Below are positions 1-11,090 of a stretch of DNA of 64,000 nt, one piece after another. The position numbers and the translations under genes were made by a program. Each line of letters opens with the position of its first letter. The stretch's first letter is position 1. Source of the DNA: Amia ocellicauda (Eukaryota > Chordata > Actinopteri > Amiiformes > Amiidae); NCBI RefSeq assembly GCF_036373705.1, contig NC_089851.1, positions 20,093,470 through 20,157,469 on the forward strand, in the 5' to 3' direction. The notes beneath the pieces were generated by a model. It made no database searches. It was not told the origin of the DNA and saw nothing but the letters and a program-made list of their open reading frames with translations.

Positions 1-830
1 AAGTGGTGCTTATAGCAATTCATGATAGAAATAATTATAATCATAATGACCACAAAAATCACCCAACCATTTGATTAAAAATCAGATACTTCTCTCTGCT
101 AGAAGCACACAGTATTTTGCTGTGTTTGGGGAAGTGATGATGAGCCCCCAAAACTTGTATGTGCTTGGTGCTTTCATATGCACATACATGGCTGCTGACT
201 TCATTTTTTCCACACTTCTAACAACTTAGATAAACCTCCCCCAAAGCAGCTACCTAGCTTCCGATTGAGGGGGGGGGGTTATTTGAAAAGATACCGCAGC
301 TTGTGTGTTGACTCCCACCTGCCTCATTGTTCATTGTTTGTGTGCTGTTGGAGGGAAAGCACAATCTGAACCAATCTGGTAGGGTTGGTTCTCACATTGG
401 TGGACCAGTTCTGTCTCAGGTTCAGGTTGACCCTACTACACCAAGATCCACTGTTCTCTCAAAGAGCTCATTGCCAAGAGCTATAACTCTGCAATTCCCT
501 TTCACCTGCCTTGCAGCTGGCGTGGCAGTGTTACCTAGAGCAGCTGCACAGCCCGCGCCCGGGTCTTGCCCATTGACAGCAGTGCAGTCCCCTGTGCAGA
601 CCTGCAATACGCTCTCCCTGGGGGCTTTCATGTGTTCTCCATCGCTACCTGTATCACTGCGCATCTCCTGTTACACACAGCAGATGTCAGTCCTGTTTCG
701 CAGTTGTTTAATTCACGATATTGCTTTGGATAATTCACACCCCTTACACCAGTGACACCTGATAACACGTAATCAGGGACACTACGTCTGCACTACTGAT
801 GGAGAATTGTCTTCACTTTAAAAATATACA
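1..830. other. Intergenic DNA left of first transposon
   Basis: No exon was recognised. A 142-codon open frame on the plus strand (327-755) and its minus-strand shadow lie in a locally GC-rich stretch; they show no domain, no splice-site context and no similarity I recognise, so I do not call them genes. There is a run of ten G at about 269-278. The segment 261-311 reappears in inverted orientation at 5179-5227 (see findings). Confidence 0.5.
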
Positions 831-1039
831 TACAGTGAGGGAAAAAAGTATTTGATCCCCTGCTGATTTTGTACGTTTGCCCACTGACAAAGAAATGATC
901 AGTCTATAATTTTAATGGTAGGTGTATTTTAACAGTGAGAGACAGAATAACAACAAAAAAATCCAGAAAAACGCATTTCAAAAAAGTTATACATTGATTT
1001 GCATGTTAATGAGGGAAATAAGTATTTGACCCCTTCCAC

Positions 1040-2053
1040 TTAGTACTTGGAGGCAAAACCCTTGTTGGCAATCACAGAGGTCAGACGTGTCTTGTAGCTG
1101 GCCACCAGGTTTGCACACATCTCAGGAGGGATTTTGTCCCACTCCTCTTTGCAGATCCTCTCCAAGTCATTAAGGTTTCGAGGCTGACGTTTGGCAACTT
1201 GAACCTTCAGCTCCCTCCACAGATTTTCTATGGGATTAAGGTCTGGAGACTGGCTAGGCCACTCCAGGACCTTAATGTGCTTCTTCTTGAGCCACTCCTT
1301 TGTTGCCTTGGCTGTGTGTTTTGGGTCATTGTCATGCTGGAATACCCATCCACGACCCATTTTCAATGCGCTGGCTGAGGGAAGGAGGTTCTCACCCAAG
1401 ATTTGACGGTACATGGCCCCGTCCATCGTCCCTTTGATGCGGTGCAGTTGTCCTGTCCCCTTAGCAGAAAAACACCCCCAAAGCATAATGTTTCCACCTC
1501 CATGTTTGACGGTGGGGATGGTGTTCTTGGGGTCATTCCTCCTCCTCCAAACACGGCGAGTTGAGTTGATGCCAAAGAGCTCGATTTTGGTCTCATCTGA
1601 CCACAACACTTTCACCCAGTTCTCCTCCGAATCATTCAGATGTTCATTGGCAAACTTCAGACGGGCCTGTACATGTGCTTTCTTGAGCAGGGGGACCTTG
1701 CGGGCGCTGCAGGATTTCAGTCCTTCACGGCGTAGTGCGTTACCAATTGTTTTCTTGGTGACTATGGTACCAGCTGCCTTGAGATCATTTACAAGATCCT
1801 CCCGTGTAGATCTGGGCTGATTCCTCACCGTTCTCATGATCATTGAAACTCCACGAGGTGAGATCTTGCATGGAGCCCCAGACCGAGGGAGACTGACAGT
1901 TATTTTGTGTTTCTTCCATTTGCGAATAATCGCACCAACTGTTGTCACCTTCTCACCAAGCTGCTTGGCGATGGTCTTGTAGCCCATTCCAGCCTTGTGT
2001 AGCTCTACAATCTTGTCCCTGACATCCTTGGACAGCTCTTTGGTCTTGGCCAT
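1040..2053 (-). CDS. Tc1-type DD34E transposase, intact frame
   Basis: This is a cut-and-paste transposase that binds the terminal repeats and moves the element into TA sites in the nucleus. I chose the start [10 protein letters not shown], giving 337 residues, which is the usual Tc1 length; the open frame runs 28 codons further upstream into the palindrome but that part looks like leader. An N-terminal paired-like double helix-turn-helix (about residues 1-110) is followed by the catalytic core. The triad is visible: first Asp in [12 protein letters not shown], second Asp in [12 protein letters not shown], Glu in [11 protein letters not shown], with 34 residues between the last two (DD34E). 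The GGG linker motif appears as [11 protein letters not shown]. No stop or frameshift was seen. TATAAAAG on the minus strand within the palindrome could be its promoter. Confidence 0.93.
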   Translation of the reverse strand: MAKTKELSKDVRDKIVELHKAGMGYKTIAKQLGEKVTTVGAIIRKWKKHKITVSLPRSGAPCKISPRGVSMIMRTVRNQPRSTREDLVNDLKAAGTIVTKKTIGNALRREGLKSCSARKVPLLKKAHVQARLKFANEHLNDSEENWVKVLWSDETKIELFGINSTRRVWRRRNDPKNTIPTVKHGGGNIMLWGCFSAKGTGQLHRIKGTMDGAMYRQILGENLLPSASALKMGRGWVFQHDNDPKHTAKATKEWLKKKHIKVLEWPSQSPDLNPIENLWRELKVQVAKRQPRNLNDLERICKEEWDKIPPEMCANLVASYKTRLTSVIANKGFASKY

Positions 2054-2096
2054 GGTGGAGAGTTTGGAATCTGATTGATTGATTGCTTCTGTGGAC

Positions 2097-2191
2097 AGGT
2101 GTCTTTTATACAGGTAACGAGCCGAGATTAGGAGCAATCCCTTTACGAGAGTGCTCCTAATCTCAGTTCATTACCTGTATAAAAGACACCT
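2097..2191. repeat. Near-perfect palindrome in the transposase leader
   Basis: Arms 2097-2136 and 2152-2191 (40 bp each) are reverse complements with about three mismatches, separated by 15 bp. Each arm contains TATAAAAG, one reading toward the transposase on the minus strand and one reading outward on the plus strand. Confidence 0.85.
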
Positions 2192-2424
2192 GGGAGCCAG
2201 AAATCTTGCTGATTGATAGGGGATCAAATACTTATTTCCCTCATTAACATGCAAATCAATTTATAACATTTTTGAAATGCGTTTTTCTGGATTTTTTTGT
2301 TGTTATTCTGTCTCTCACTGTTAAAATACACCTACCATTAAAATTATAGTCCGATCATTTCTTTGTCAGTGGGCAAACGTACAAAATCAGCAGGGGATCA
2401 AAAACTTTTTTCCCTCACTGTATA

Positions 2425-4401
2425 TCAAAATACTTCTAAACAAGTCAATGCTCCTAATGTAATGTTCTATATTAAAGAATATGAGACCTGGATAATAAAG
2501 TAGCTACGTTCAATGGGAACTAGAAACATTTAGCATCTCATCGAAGTAAAAACATCCACCTGTGTTATATCCACAAGTATCTGACAGTACTATAGGACTT
2601 ACAGTATGTGTGAAAGTGCAATGCATCCAAACAGGGTTCAGCTTTGGAAACATCAGCTGTAAGGAATACTGACCTAGTTAGGCTGTCAAGACTGCAGTCC
2701 CGAGTGTTTAAATTTCCCGCCAGAAGTGCCACGGCCCTGTGTTTGCAGGGTGCTTGCCAGATGATTCTCCTGTCACAACTATAATTGACTGCCATCTGCT
2801 GTCTGGCACTCACAAAGGCTGGCAGTGTGAGAGGCCGGGGGTCCGGGGGGGCTGGGCCGAGCGGGCTCTCTCACACCACATGCTGGCTCCACACAGCCCT
2901 CATGCTGCACAGCGCTGCCCACATTTGTAAACCCGAGCCTTTCTGAACCCTGAAAGGCCTTGCTTGTCAGCGGCAGCTCCCAGCTTATGCACACTGGCAG
3001 GGCTCTTTAGGAAAGTCAAGCTGTCTCTTTGTACAAGAAGCCCATTTTACATGACGCTTAGTGGAACACTGTAATCAGCTCCCGCAGTGAAATAAATCAC
3101 TTCCATTCATAATTTCCAGGACTTACTGTACATTAATGTGTTGCATTCAAACCATTCAAATTTTAAAATAATATATTATTATTAACAATAAAAAATGAAT
3201 GCATTTCTGAACACAGTTAGCATTGGCTCTGAAATAAGATGGCCTTTTTTTTGTGTCAAATTTGGAACATATTGTCCACACACTGTTACTTATAGAGCCT
3301 ACATTCATATTTTTGTTTTATTCTAATACCTAACAAAAAGTGGGACTATATTTTTAAAACCTTCAGTAGAGACCTTGGCAAACCTTACCCGTCATACAGA
3401 ATGCCAAAAGGTTGACACTGAACAAGACTAGATTCAGAATGTGCTGAGTGGATTGTGAAGTACGAGTCTCTTGCTAAAATGTCAAGCGGATAGGAAAAAA
3501 ATAAGCACAATGTTTTTTTGCATTGGCGTCTAATCTTTCAGACACACTGGTATGTTTTCTTTTCCCAGGCAAGCTTAGATTGTTTTTCTTCTTGGCACAG
3601 CCTTGACTTATCCTACGTGATAAATGACCTCCAGATATATATATACACATATATCATAGCTGTCTCAATGAGTTACAGGTGGGATTATAAGTCCTTGGGT
3701 CACCTGTGAAGCTCCCTCACCAGGGGACAGTTTCACATTGCTGTTAAACTGTTGGAAACAAACTGATAAGTCATCTGGCACAGTTAATTTCCATAATTGG
3801 AGATACACCTCTGCAAACTGACATTGTGGAGCGTTGCCACAGCTGTAAGTCAATGCACTGTTTAAATGTTTAACTGTTAAAAATAAAAATAAAAAAACAA
3901 ATGGTCTATCTTTGGCTGAGGAAACCAGCAGAAAATGGTTCCCCGGGTTGAAGACATGGATGTAAAGCAGTGTACATAGTGTGACGCCATGACAGGACAG
4001 CGCATGATTCAGCGCACATGTGCTTTGTGTGATTGTATTGCCTTTCAGAAGCAGAAGGCATGTTGATCGGGCAGTGTGTCCCTCCATTCAGAATCAATTG
4101 AGTGCATGTGACTGTAAAACTAACAGACTTACAGAACAATGAAGCCAAAAGGCATTATTTCACGCTCGAGTGGGTGCCTTTACCCCGAGCAGATGACCTG
4201 TGGAGGGCCCTCTGTGCGGGAGGAGGGCTGGTGACCCCGAAAGCGGAGAGCCTGGGCTAAGAGAATACCCCCCCCAGTCAGGAGGAGAGGAGGTCAGGCC
4301 GCAGACACAGCCCTCGACACTGAGGACCGCCCAGGACAGCACATCTGATCCAGAGCACTGGGGCTCTGAAAACAATCGGCTCTGAATAGATCTAATCCAG
4401 A
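2425..4401. other. Intergenic DNA, no gene seen
   Basis: About 2 kb between two transposons. The part 2690-2990 is GC-rich and contains several CATCTG/CAGATG-type E-boxes, but shows no convincing exon. Short open frames here have no recognisable domain. Confidence 0.4.
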
Positions 4402-4801
4402 TACAGTGCCTTGCAAAAGTATTCACCCCCCTTGGCGTTTTCCCTATTTTGTTGCATTTACAACCTGTAATTTAAATGGATTTTTATTTTGATTTAATGT
4501 AATGGACATACACAAAATAGTCCAAATTGATTAAGTGAAATGAAAAAAAATAACTTGTTTTTAAAAATTATAAAAAATAATAAACAGCAAAGTGGTGCAT
4601 GCATACGTATTCACTCCCTTTGCTATGAAGCCCCTAAATAAGATGTGGTGCAACCAATTACCTTCAGAAGTCACATAATTAGTTAAATAAAGTCCACCTG
4701 TGTGCAATCAAAGTGTCACATGATCTGTCACATGATCTCAGTATATATACACCTGTTCTGAAAGGCCCCGGAGTCTGCAACACCATCAAGCAAGCGGCAC
4801 C

Positions 4802-4804
<3 letters not shown>

Positions 4805-4892
<88 letters not shown>
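4805..4892 (+). repeat. (AAGC)22 microsatellite
   Basis: 22 perfect AAGC units lie immediately before the transposase start codon region of the degenerate Tc1 element. From memory, family members have only one or two AAGC units here, so this is a local expansion. Confidence 0.95.
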
Positions 4893-4896
<4 letters not shown>

Positions 4897-4898
4897 CC

Positions 4899-5872
4899 AT
4901 GAAGACCAAGGAGCGCCCCAAACAGTTCAGGGACAAAGTTGTTGGAGAAGTACAGATCAGGGTTGGGTTATAAAAAAAATATCCAAAACTTTGAACATCC
5001 CACGGAGCAACATTAAATCCATTATTAAAAAATGGAAAGAATATGGCACCACAACAAACCTGCCAAGAGAGGGCCGCCCACCAAAACTCACGGACCAGGC
5101 AAGGAGGGCATTAATCAGAGAGGCAACAAAGAGACCAAAGATAACCCTGAAGGAGCTGCAAAGCTCCACAGCAGAGATTCAACACACAAGCTGCGGTATC
5201 TTTTCAAATAACCCCCTCCCCAATCGGAGTGTCTGTCCATAGGGCCACTTTAAGCCGTTCACTCCACAGAGCTGGGTTTACAGAAGAGTGGCCAAAAAAA
5301 AGCCATTGCTTCAAGAAAAAATGAGCAAACACATTTGCTGTTTGCCAAAACGCATGTGGGAGACTCCCCAAACATATGGAAGAAGATACTTTTTGCTATT
5401 TGGCCATCAAGGAAAACGCTATGTCTGGCGCAAACCCAACACCTCTCATCACAGCATGGTGGTGGCAGCATCATGCTGTGGGGATGTTTTTCATCGACAG
5501 GGGCTGGGAAACTGGTCAGAATTGAAGGAATGATGGATGGCGCTAAATACAGGGAAATTTTTTAGGGAAATCTGTTTGTCTTCCAGAGATTTGAGACTGG
5601 GACGGAGGTTCACCTTCCAGCAGGACAATGACCCTAAGCGTACTGCTTAAGCAACACTCGAGTGGTTTAAGGGGAAACATTTCAATGTCTTGGAATGGCC
5701 TAGTCAAAGCCCAGACCTCAGTCCAATTGAGAATCTGTGGTATGACTTAATGATTGCTGTACACCAGCAGAACCCATCCAACTCAAAGGAGCCGGAGCAG
5801 TTTTGCCTTGAAGAATGGGCAAACATCCCAGTGGCTGTAATTGCTGCAAAAGATGGCTCTACAAAGTACTGA
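4899..5872 (+). pseudogene. Tc1 transposase pseudogene
   Basis: Recognisable Tc1 transposase broken into several frames. The N-terminal helix-turn-helix is visible as IPRSNIKSIIKKWKEYGTT (from about 4991), the GGG region as [18 protein letters not shown] (about 5456-5510), the second Asp region as FQQDNDPKRTA with a following stop (about 5618-5650), and the final Glu region as [14 protein letters not shown] (from 5690). An insertion at 5179-5225 and several small indels disrupt the frame. It cannot make active enzyme. Confidence 0.9.
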
Positions 5873-6096
5873 CTTTGGGGGGGTGAACAGTTATGCATGC
5901 TCATGTTTTCTGTTTTTTTTTTTTGTCTTATTTCTTGTTTGTTTCCCAATAAAAAATATTTTGCATCTTCAAAGTGGTAGGCATGTTGTGTGAATCAAAT
6001 GATACAAACCCCCAAAAAATCAATTTTAATTCCAAGTTGTAAGGCAACAAAATAGGAAAAATGCCAAGGGGGTGAATACTTTCGCAAGGCACTGTA

Positions 6097-6424
6097 CTAT
6101 TCCCAACACTGGAGATTAATCATACTAAATGACTGACATACATTAATCTAGAGACGCACATGTCACTGCTCACATTTCACCACGTGAAGAGAGGCCAAAT
6201 GCAGGTGTGCAAATTCTCAATAATCAATAATCCAGAGGAAATGGAGGATGCACAACACTGCCTGGGAAGAATTACCAAACAAAATCAAACCGTGCCTTAA
6301 AAATAACTACAATTTTTAAACAATGCATTTGTTTTTCCATAATCAGCCAAAAAGCATATGAATTTAGTGTGTTAAAATTGCAGTGTGAATGTTTCAGTCA
6401 CCAGCTACAACTATCAGGTTGACA
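6097..6424. other. Short intergenic spacer
   Basis: AT-rich spacer between two transposons; nothing recognisable. Confidence 0.5.
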
Positions 6425-6426
6425 TA

Positions 6427-7647
6427 CACTCACCTAAAGGATTATTAGGAACACCTGTTCAATTTCTCATTAATGCAATTATCTAAACAACCAATCACAT
6501 GGCAGTTGCTTCAATGCATTTAGGGCTGTGGTCCTGGTCAAGACAATCTCCTGAACTCCAAACTGAATGTCTGAATGGGAAAGAAAGGTGATTTAAGCAA
6601 TTTTGAGCGTGGCATGGTTGTTGGTGCCAGACGGGCCGGTCTGAGTATTTCACAATCTGCTCAGTTACTGGGATTTTCACGCACAACCATTTCTAGGGTT
6701 TACAAAGAATGGTGTGAAAAGGGAAAAACATCCAGTATGCGGCAGTCCTGTGGGCGAAAATGCCTTGTTGATGCTAGAGGTCGGAGGAGAATGGGCCGAC
6801 TGATTCAAGCTGATAGAAGAGAAACTTTGACTGAAATAACCACTCGTTACAACCGAGGTATGCAGCAAAGCATTTGTGAAGCCACAACACGTACAACCTT
6901 GAGGCGGATGGGCTACAACAGCAGAAGACCCCACCGGGTACCACTCATCTCCACTACAAATAGGAAAAAGAGGCTACAATTTGCACAAGCTCACCAAAAT
7001 TGGACAGTTGAAGACTGGAAAAATGTTGCCTGGTCTGATGAGTCTCGATTTCTGTTGAGCCATTCAGATGGTAGAGTCAGAATTTGGCATGAACAGAATG
7101 AGAACATGGATCCATCATGCCTTGTTACCACTGTGCAGGCTGGTGGTGGTGGTGTAATGGTGTGGGGGATGTTTTCTTGGCACACTTTAGGCCCCTTAGT
7201 GCCAATTGGGCATCGTTTAAATGCCACGGCCTACCTGAGCATTGTTTCTGACCATGTCCATCCCTTTATGACCACCATGTACCCATCCTCTGATGGCTAC
7301 TTCCAGCAGGATAATGCACCATGTCACAAAGGTCGAATCATTTCAAATTGGTTTCTTGAACATGACAACGAGTTCACTGTACTAAACTGGCCCCCACAGT
7401 CACCAGATCTCAACCCAATAGAGCATCTTTGGGATGTGGTGGAACGGCAGCTTCGTGCCCTGGATGTGCATCCCACAAATCTCCATCAACTGCAAGATGC
7501 TATCCTATCAATATGGGCCAACATTTCTAAAGAATGCTTTCAGCACCTTGTTGAATCAATGCCACGTAGAATTAAGGCAGTTCTGAAGGCGAAAGGGGGT
7601 CAAACACAGTATTAGTATGGTGTTCCTAATAATCCTTTAGGTGAGTG
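6427..7647 (+). mobile_element. Tc1/mariner DD36E (Incomer-like) transposon, copy 1
   Basis: A 1221-bp element starting CACTCACCTAAAGGATTATT and ending with its reverse complement, flanked by TA (6425-6426 and 7648-7649). Terminal repeats are about 29 bp. One intact transposase frame fills the interior. The DD36E catalytic spacing matches what I recall of the Incomer family. Copy 2 at 26733-27953 is nearly identical over the full length, and a deleted copy 3 lies at 35786-36486, so the family expanded recently. Confidence 0.93.
6575..7615 (+). CDS. DD36E Tc1/mariner transposase, intact (copy 1)
   Basis: 346-residue cut-and-paste transposase with no interruption. The N-terminal helix-turn-helix contains ISQSAQLLGFSRTTISRVYK; a second DNA-binding half follows to about residue 120. 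Catalytic residues: first Asp in VAWSDESRFLL, second Asp in YFQQDNAPCHKG, Glu in [12 protein letters not shown] count 36 residues between the second Asp and the Glu, against 34 in ordinary Tc1. The start MGKKGDLSNFERGM is about 150 bp inside the left end and the stop about 30 bp before the right end. It differs from copy 2 at about seven residues. Confidence 0.93.
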   Translation: MGKKGDLSNFERGMVVGARRAGLSISQSAQLLGFSRTTISRVYKEWCEKGKTSSMRQSCGRKCLVDARGRRRMGRLIQADRRETLTEITTRYNRGMQQSICEATTRTTLRRMGYNSRRPHRVPLISTTNRKKRLQFAQAHQNWTVEDWKNVAWSDESRFLLSHSDGRVRIWHEQNENMDPSCLVTTVQAGGGGVMVWGMFSWHTLGPLVPIGHRLNATAYLSIVSDHVHPFMTTMYPSSDGYFQQDNAPCHKGRIISNWFLEHDNEFTVLNWPPQSPDLNPIEHLWDVVERQLRALDVHPTNLHQLQDAILSIWANISKECFQHLVESMPRRIKAVLKAKGGQTQY

Positions 7648-7649
7648 TA

Positions 7650-8190
7650 TAGAGATGATAATATTATAGAAGAGGGGAGAGCAGAAACATTACAATTAAG
7701 CAAGAACCAATGAATGGATGCAATAATTGATGTATTAGAGCTGATTGCTTGCTGAGATTGGACTTCATGGCTGCCAAGCCTAGAAGTTAAGATGAAAATT
7801 ATCTGATAAAGCTGAACTAACTCTTCAGTGGGAGAAAGAGGATTCCATTTTAATTTTATTTCTTGCGGTAATGACATGGCAAGTACTTCCCACCATTAAA
7901 TGTCACGGTCAACTTTCATTTTAAGCCAACCAAGAATCACATTTAGAGAGTTTTAATGACAAAGTAAAAGCATTTATTTTCTGACCAAAAAACAGCATAT
8001 TAGTTTCTCATTATGTTAAACCAGTTTAGTAACATTTTCAGTGAGGCATATGAACAAATTCAATCTTGAAAGTTATAACAAAGGTATCTGGTATAACTTT
8101 TTAATGGATTTTTTGTGATTTTAATGATCCCCTTGGCCTTTTCAATGTGTTTGATGTAAAACAAAGCACACAGATGCACTTGCGATTTGT
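7650..8190. other. Spacer between transposon and MYBL1 3' end
   Basis: No coding signal. A minus-strand AATAAA (TTTATT at 7973-7978) could be an alternative distal MYBL1 poly(A) signal. Confidence 0.35.
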
Positions 8191-11090
8191 TGCATACAGC
8201 ATTTTATTGTTTAATATGAAGTACATGCATTACAGAGGCAGTCTGTATAGGTTCTATGGCACTGGTGGATATAAGGCATGTGTAACAATCCTTCGGCAGT
8301 ACAGAATAATAGGATTTTTGAAATACTTGAACAAAAATAATGCGAGTGTTGCATCTGCAACATGAAATACATTGTAAGAAGTCAGCTGTCTGTTCCTACA
8401 GATTATAACTGCTACATGTACTTACTTCCCTTAAAACCTAAAATTAGGCGATGGGGTATTAAAGCACAAAATGTTAAAAATGCAACTTAAAGTGATCTAA
8501 AGACAAAACAAAAATATTACAATCTTCCACGCAAAAGCAAAATAGACAAAAAACAAACACAAGACCTTTAGCTGTCACCCAAGTTTCAATCGATATCCAC
8601 ATTTGAATATTTTAACGGATTGTGATTGGGTTAGATGATTCAGTTTCCCTCATCCTCTGGAATATAATGTCGCAAACCATTCACAGGCTTTGTCTGTGAG
8701 TTTCTATGGTTACCTCCCTAGTACGCTAGTGTGTACACTTATGGAGTCTTACAGTCACAAATGTTAAATATTAAACAAAAAAAAATTAGCAGTAAGCAGA
8801 AAACAGAATGGGTCTCCATCTCAAACACAGAGGGGCCTTTTGAACCCTAGGGTGTCACTGCCAGCAGCTCCTGCACTGCTGATGAATAGCTTAAGAAGTT
8901 GTAAATACATTCCTAAAAATGTAAAAAAAAATATATAAAAACAAATACTGCGTTATTTGTATGTGTTTAAATGTGGAATCCAGAAAATAGATAAAACACT
9001 AAGTCTGGGAATTTTCAAAGATCTACTCAATTATTACATCTTTTTTTTTAACCATCAAAGCGTTCACAGCCCCAGTATGGAAAACCAGACATACCGCACA
9101 GTTACCTAAAGTTTTGTTTTGCTTTACATGGCGTACCTGTAACTGAAGACCATGAGTGTCAGATCTGGTGTAAACTGGCAGAGGAGTACAACCTCTTTGT
9201 TTCCATCCTATAGATTTGCTTTCGATTGTATATGCAGTGCATCATGTGCTCTCTCTTTCCATCTCTCAGTAGCAGCAAGCATACCCTGCTATTATTCACA
9301 GCAGCACACCTCAGAGAATGGGAGGAAGAGTCAATATCAAATTGCTCATATACATATGACAGTATTCGTTTTTTTTCTTTTAAATGTCAGTGTTGTTTTT
9401 CATGCACACAATTATATCCAGCCAACATCACCAGCTAATAATTACAAAAAAAGACTGTATCAAAAGCAAAAACAGAAATTTATATTCAAACAATAAAAGT
9501 GCAAATTGCCTACATTTAGACTTCTGAAGCCGAATGCTGCTACCTGTACAGAATAAATGGGATTTAGATCCGAGAACTTGGGGGAAAAAAAACTTCAGAT
9601 CATTTTGCTACATCTTGGAAGTAAACAAATATCCACACTACAGGTAAACAATCATTTTTGTACAGTGAGAACTGATCGGTGAAAATTTGGTGGCAGTGAT
9701 TTGATTTGATTTTGTTACATTGCATGTCAGCTATGTAGAGATTTTACACATAGGTTGCCAAATAATGTGACTCAGTTTTAATGAAAAACAATCACGAAAA
9801 ACGTCAAAATAAATAATTAAACATTTAATAAATAAAACCTACAGCCCTACACAATCAAGAAATCCAACTTCGCTATACACCTGCTCCTGTCAAATACCAT
9901 GGAAGTGCAGCTAGGTAATTTGCAGCTGGTGCAATATTAGCCATAAAGGTTAAAATTTTACAGTCTGGAAAGAAGTGACAGGGTGTTGCTGCAACCAGGT
10001 TGCCAACTCAGGTAGGATATCTTTACAGGAAACAGCAGAAAGACTTCGAGATGTCTAATATACATAAATATACACATTTGAGCTTTAGAGCAGAAAATAA
10101 ATTAGACAAAGGTACCTTCCCAATTTACAACGTTTCTCTGTGGTTACACGCTGTACAATACATTCAATAAACGTCTCTGTATGAGACTCCTAAAAGAAAT
10201 ACTGTGAAGGAGAACAAACTTCTTTGCATCGAGTTGATACAATCACATTTCAAGTGCTATCCTGTTGCTCCTAAACATTTTACTAGTTCCTTTTCCTTTC
10301 CTCAGCATACCGAGACCAGTAGTGCAATGTTAACAGTGCTTTTCCTTTCCTTAAGACTCTGTATCAGCTGTTATAAGTTATTTTTAAACAGGCAATTATA
10401 TAGAAGCAGAAACAATATAACCCTTATGCAAGCGGTTTCATTAAGATATAACATAGTGCTTTACAATTTGTTGTCTTTACAATTCAAATGGCAGTTGTAA
10501 TATATTTCAATTTGTTCGAGATGTTCGCTGTAGGCAGAACATTTCCAAAATTAGGATGTCTGTACAAGCAAAGAAATCAGCATAACCTCTGTGCACCTCT
10601 CGAGCCTCAATCGATTTCAGAATTAGTATAGTACCTGTACACTCTCCTAGATAGTCGATAAAGTAGGTTCTGTTATGAGGAGGACGGCATATACAAAAAA
10701 CCTGACAATTTTGTTCTAGGCAAACTGGCATCTCTGGATCGGTTTAATTTCAGAAAATAATATAACTTCTCTCCTAAAATAATGTAGGAAAAAGCACAGG
10801 AAATTAAAAATAATAACAAAAATCTTATAACCAAGAGCTGAAGAGGAATGCACTTCTGTCAAAATAATAAAAATGTATTTGCTGCTGCTTGCTTAAATGA
10901 ACAGCCATGGTCTAATACATTCTGTTACAGATGGGCCATCATTAGATCTTTAGTTTCCTAAAACAAAAACTGTCTAGAGTGTTAAATCTTCCTTCGAGTG
11001 CCGTGTTACGTCTGTACTATTGCTCAGGCTAATTCACTCTGTAGTGTAGCGGTGGTCAGTCTGCCAGTGCTGGCCAGGCTGAGCTGGGAA
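8190..11090 (-). other. MYBL1: MYBL1 3' untranslated region (inferred)
   Basis: About 2.9 kb follows the MYBL1 stop codon with no competing gene, no transposon and few repeats. A minus-strand AATAAA lies at 8203-8208 and is my preferred end. Human MYBL1 also has a multi-kilobase 3' UTR. The exact end is an inference from the signal and the length. Confidence 0.5.
8203..8208 (-). terminator. Candidate MYBL1 poly(A) signal AATAAA
   Basis: Canonical hexamer on the minus strand, about 2.9 kb after the stop codon. Others exist nearby, for example 7973-7978. Confidence 0.4.

Larger units (their letters stand above)
833..2420 (-). mobile_element. Tc1/mariner DNA transposon, DD34E, about 1.6 kb
   Basis: The element starts CAGTGAGGGA and ends with its reverse complement, flanked on both sides by the TA target duplication (831-832 and 2421-2422). 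Terminal inverted repeats are long, about 200 bp each (833-1035 and 2224-2420), and nearly identical. The interior carries one transposase gene on the minus strand. An almost perfect palindrome (2097-2191) lies just upstream of that gene. Both ends and the coding frame look complete, so this is a full-length and fairly young copy. Closely similar elements are widespread in fish genomes. Confidence 0.95.
4404..6094 (+). mobile_element. Tc1/mariner transposon, degenerate copy
   Basis: Ends CAGTGCCTTGCAAAAGTATT and its reverse complement, flanked by TA (4402-4403, 6095-6096). This is the abundant fish Tc1 family with terminal repeats of about 200 bp. The left half carries a (AAGC)22 expansion, and the transposase gene is broken by frameshifts and an insertion of about 46 bp. 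It is more diverged than the neighbouring elements and therefore older. Confidence 0.93.

Noticed and set aside
327..755. 142-codon plus-strand open frame
   Set aside because: No domain, no splice or start context, and an equally open antisense frame; best explained by local GC content.
4679..4973. Frames encoding repeated LLAC or SKQA peptides
   Set aside because: Translations of the AAGC microsatellite, not genes.
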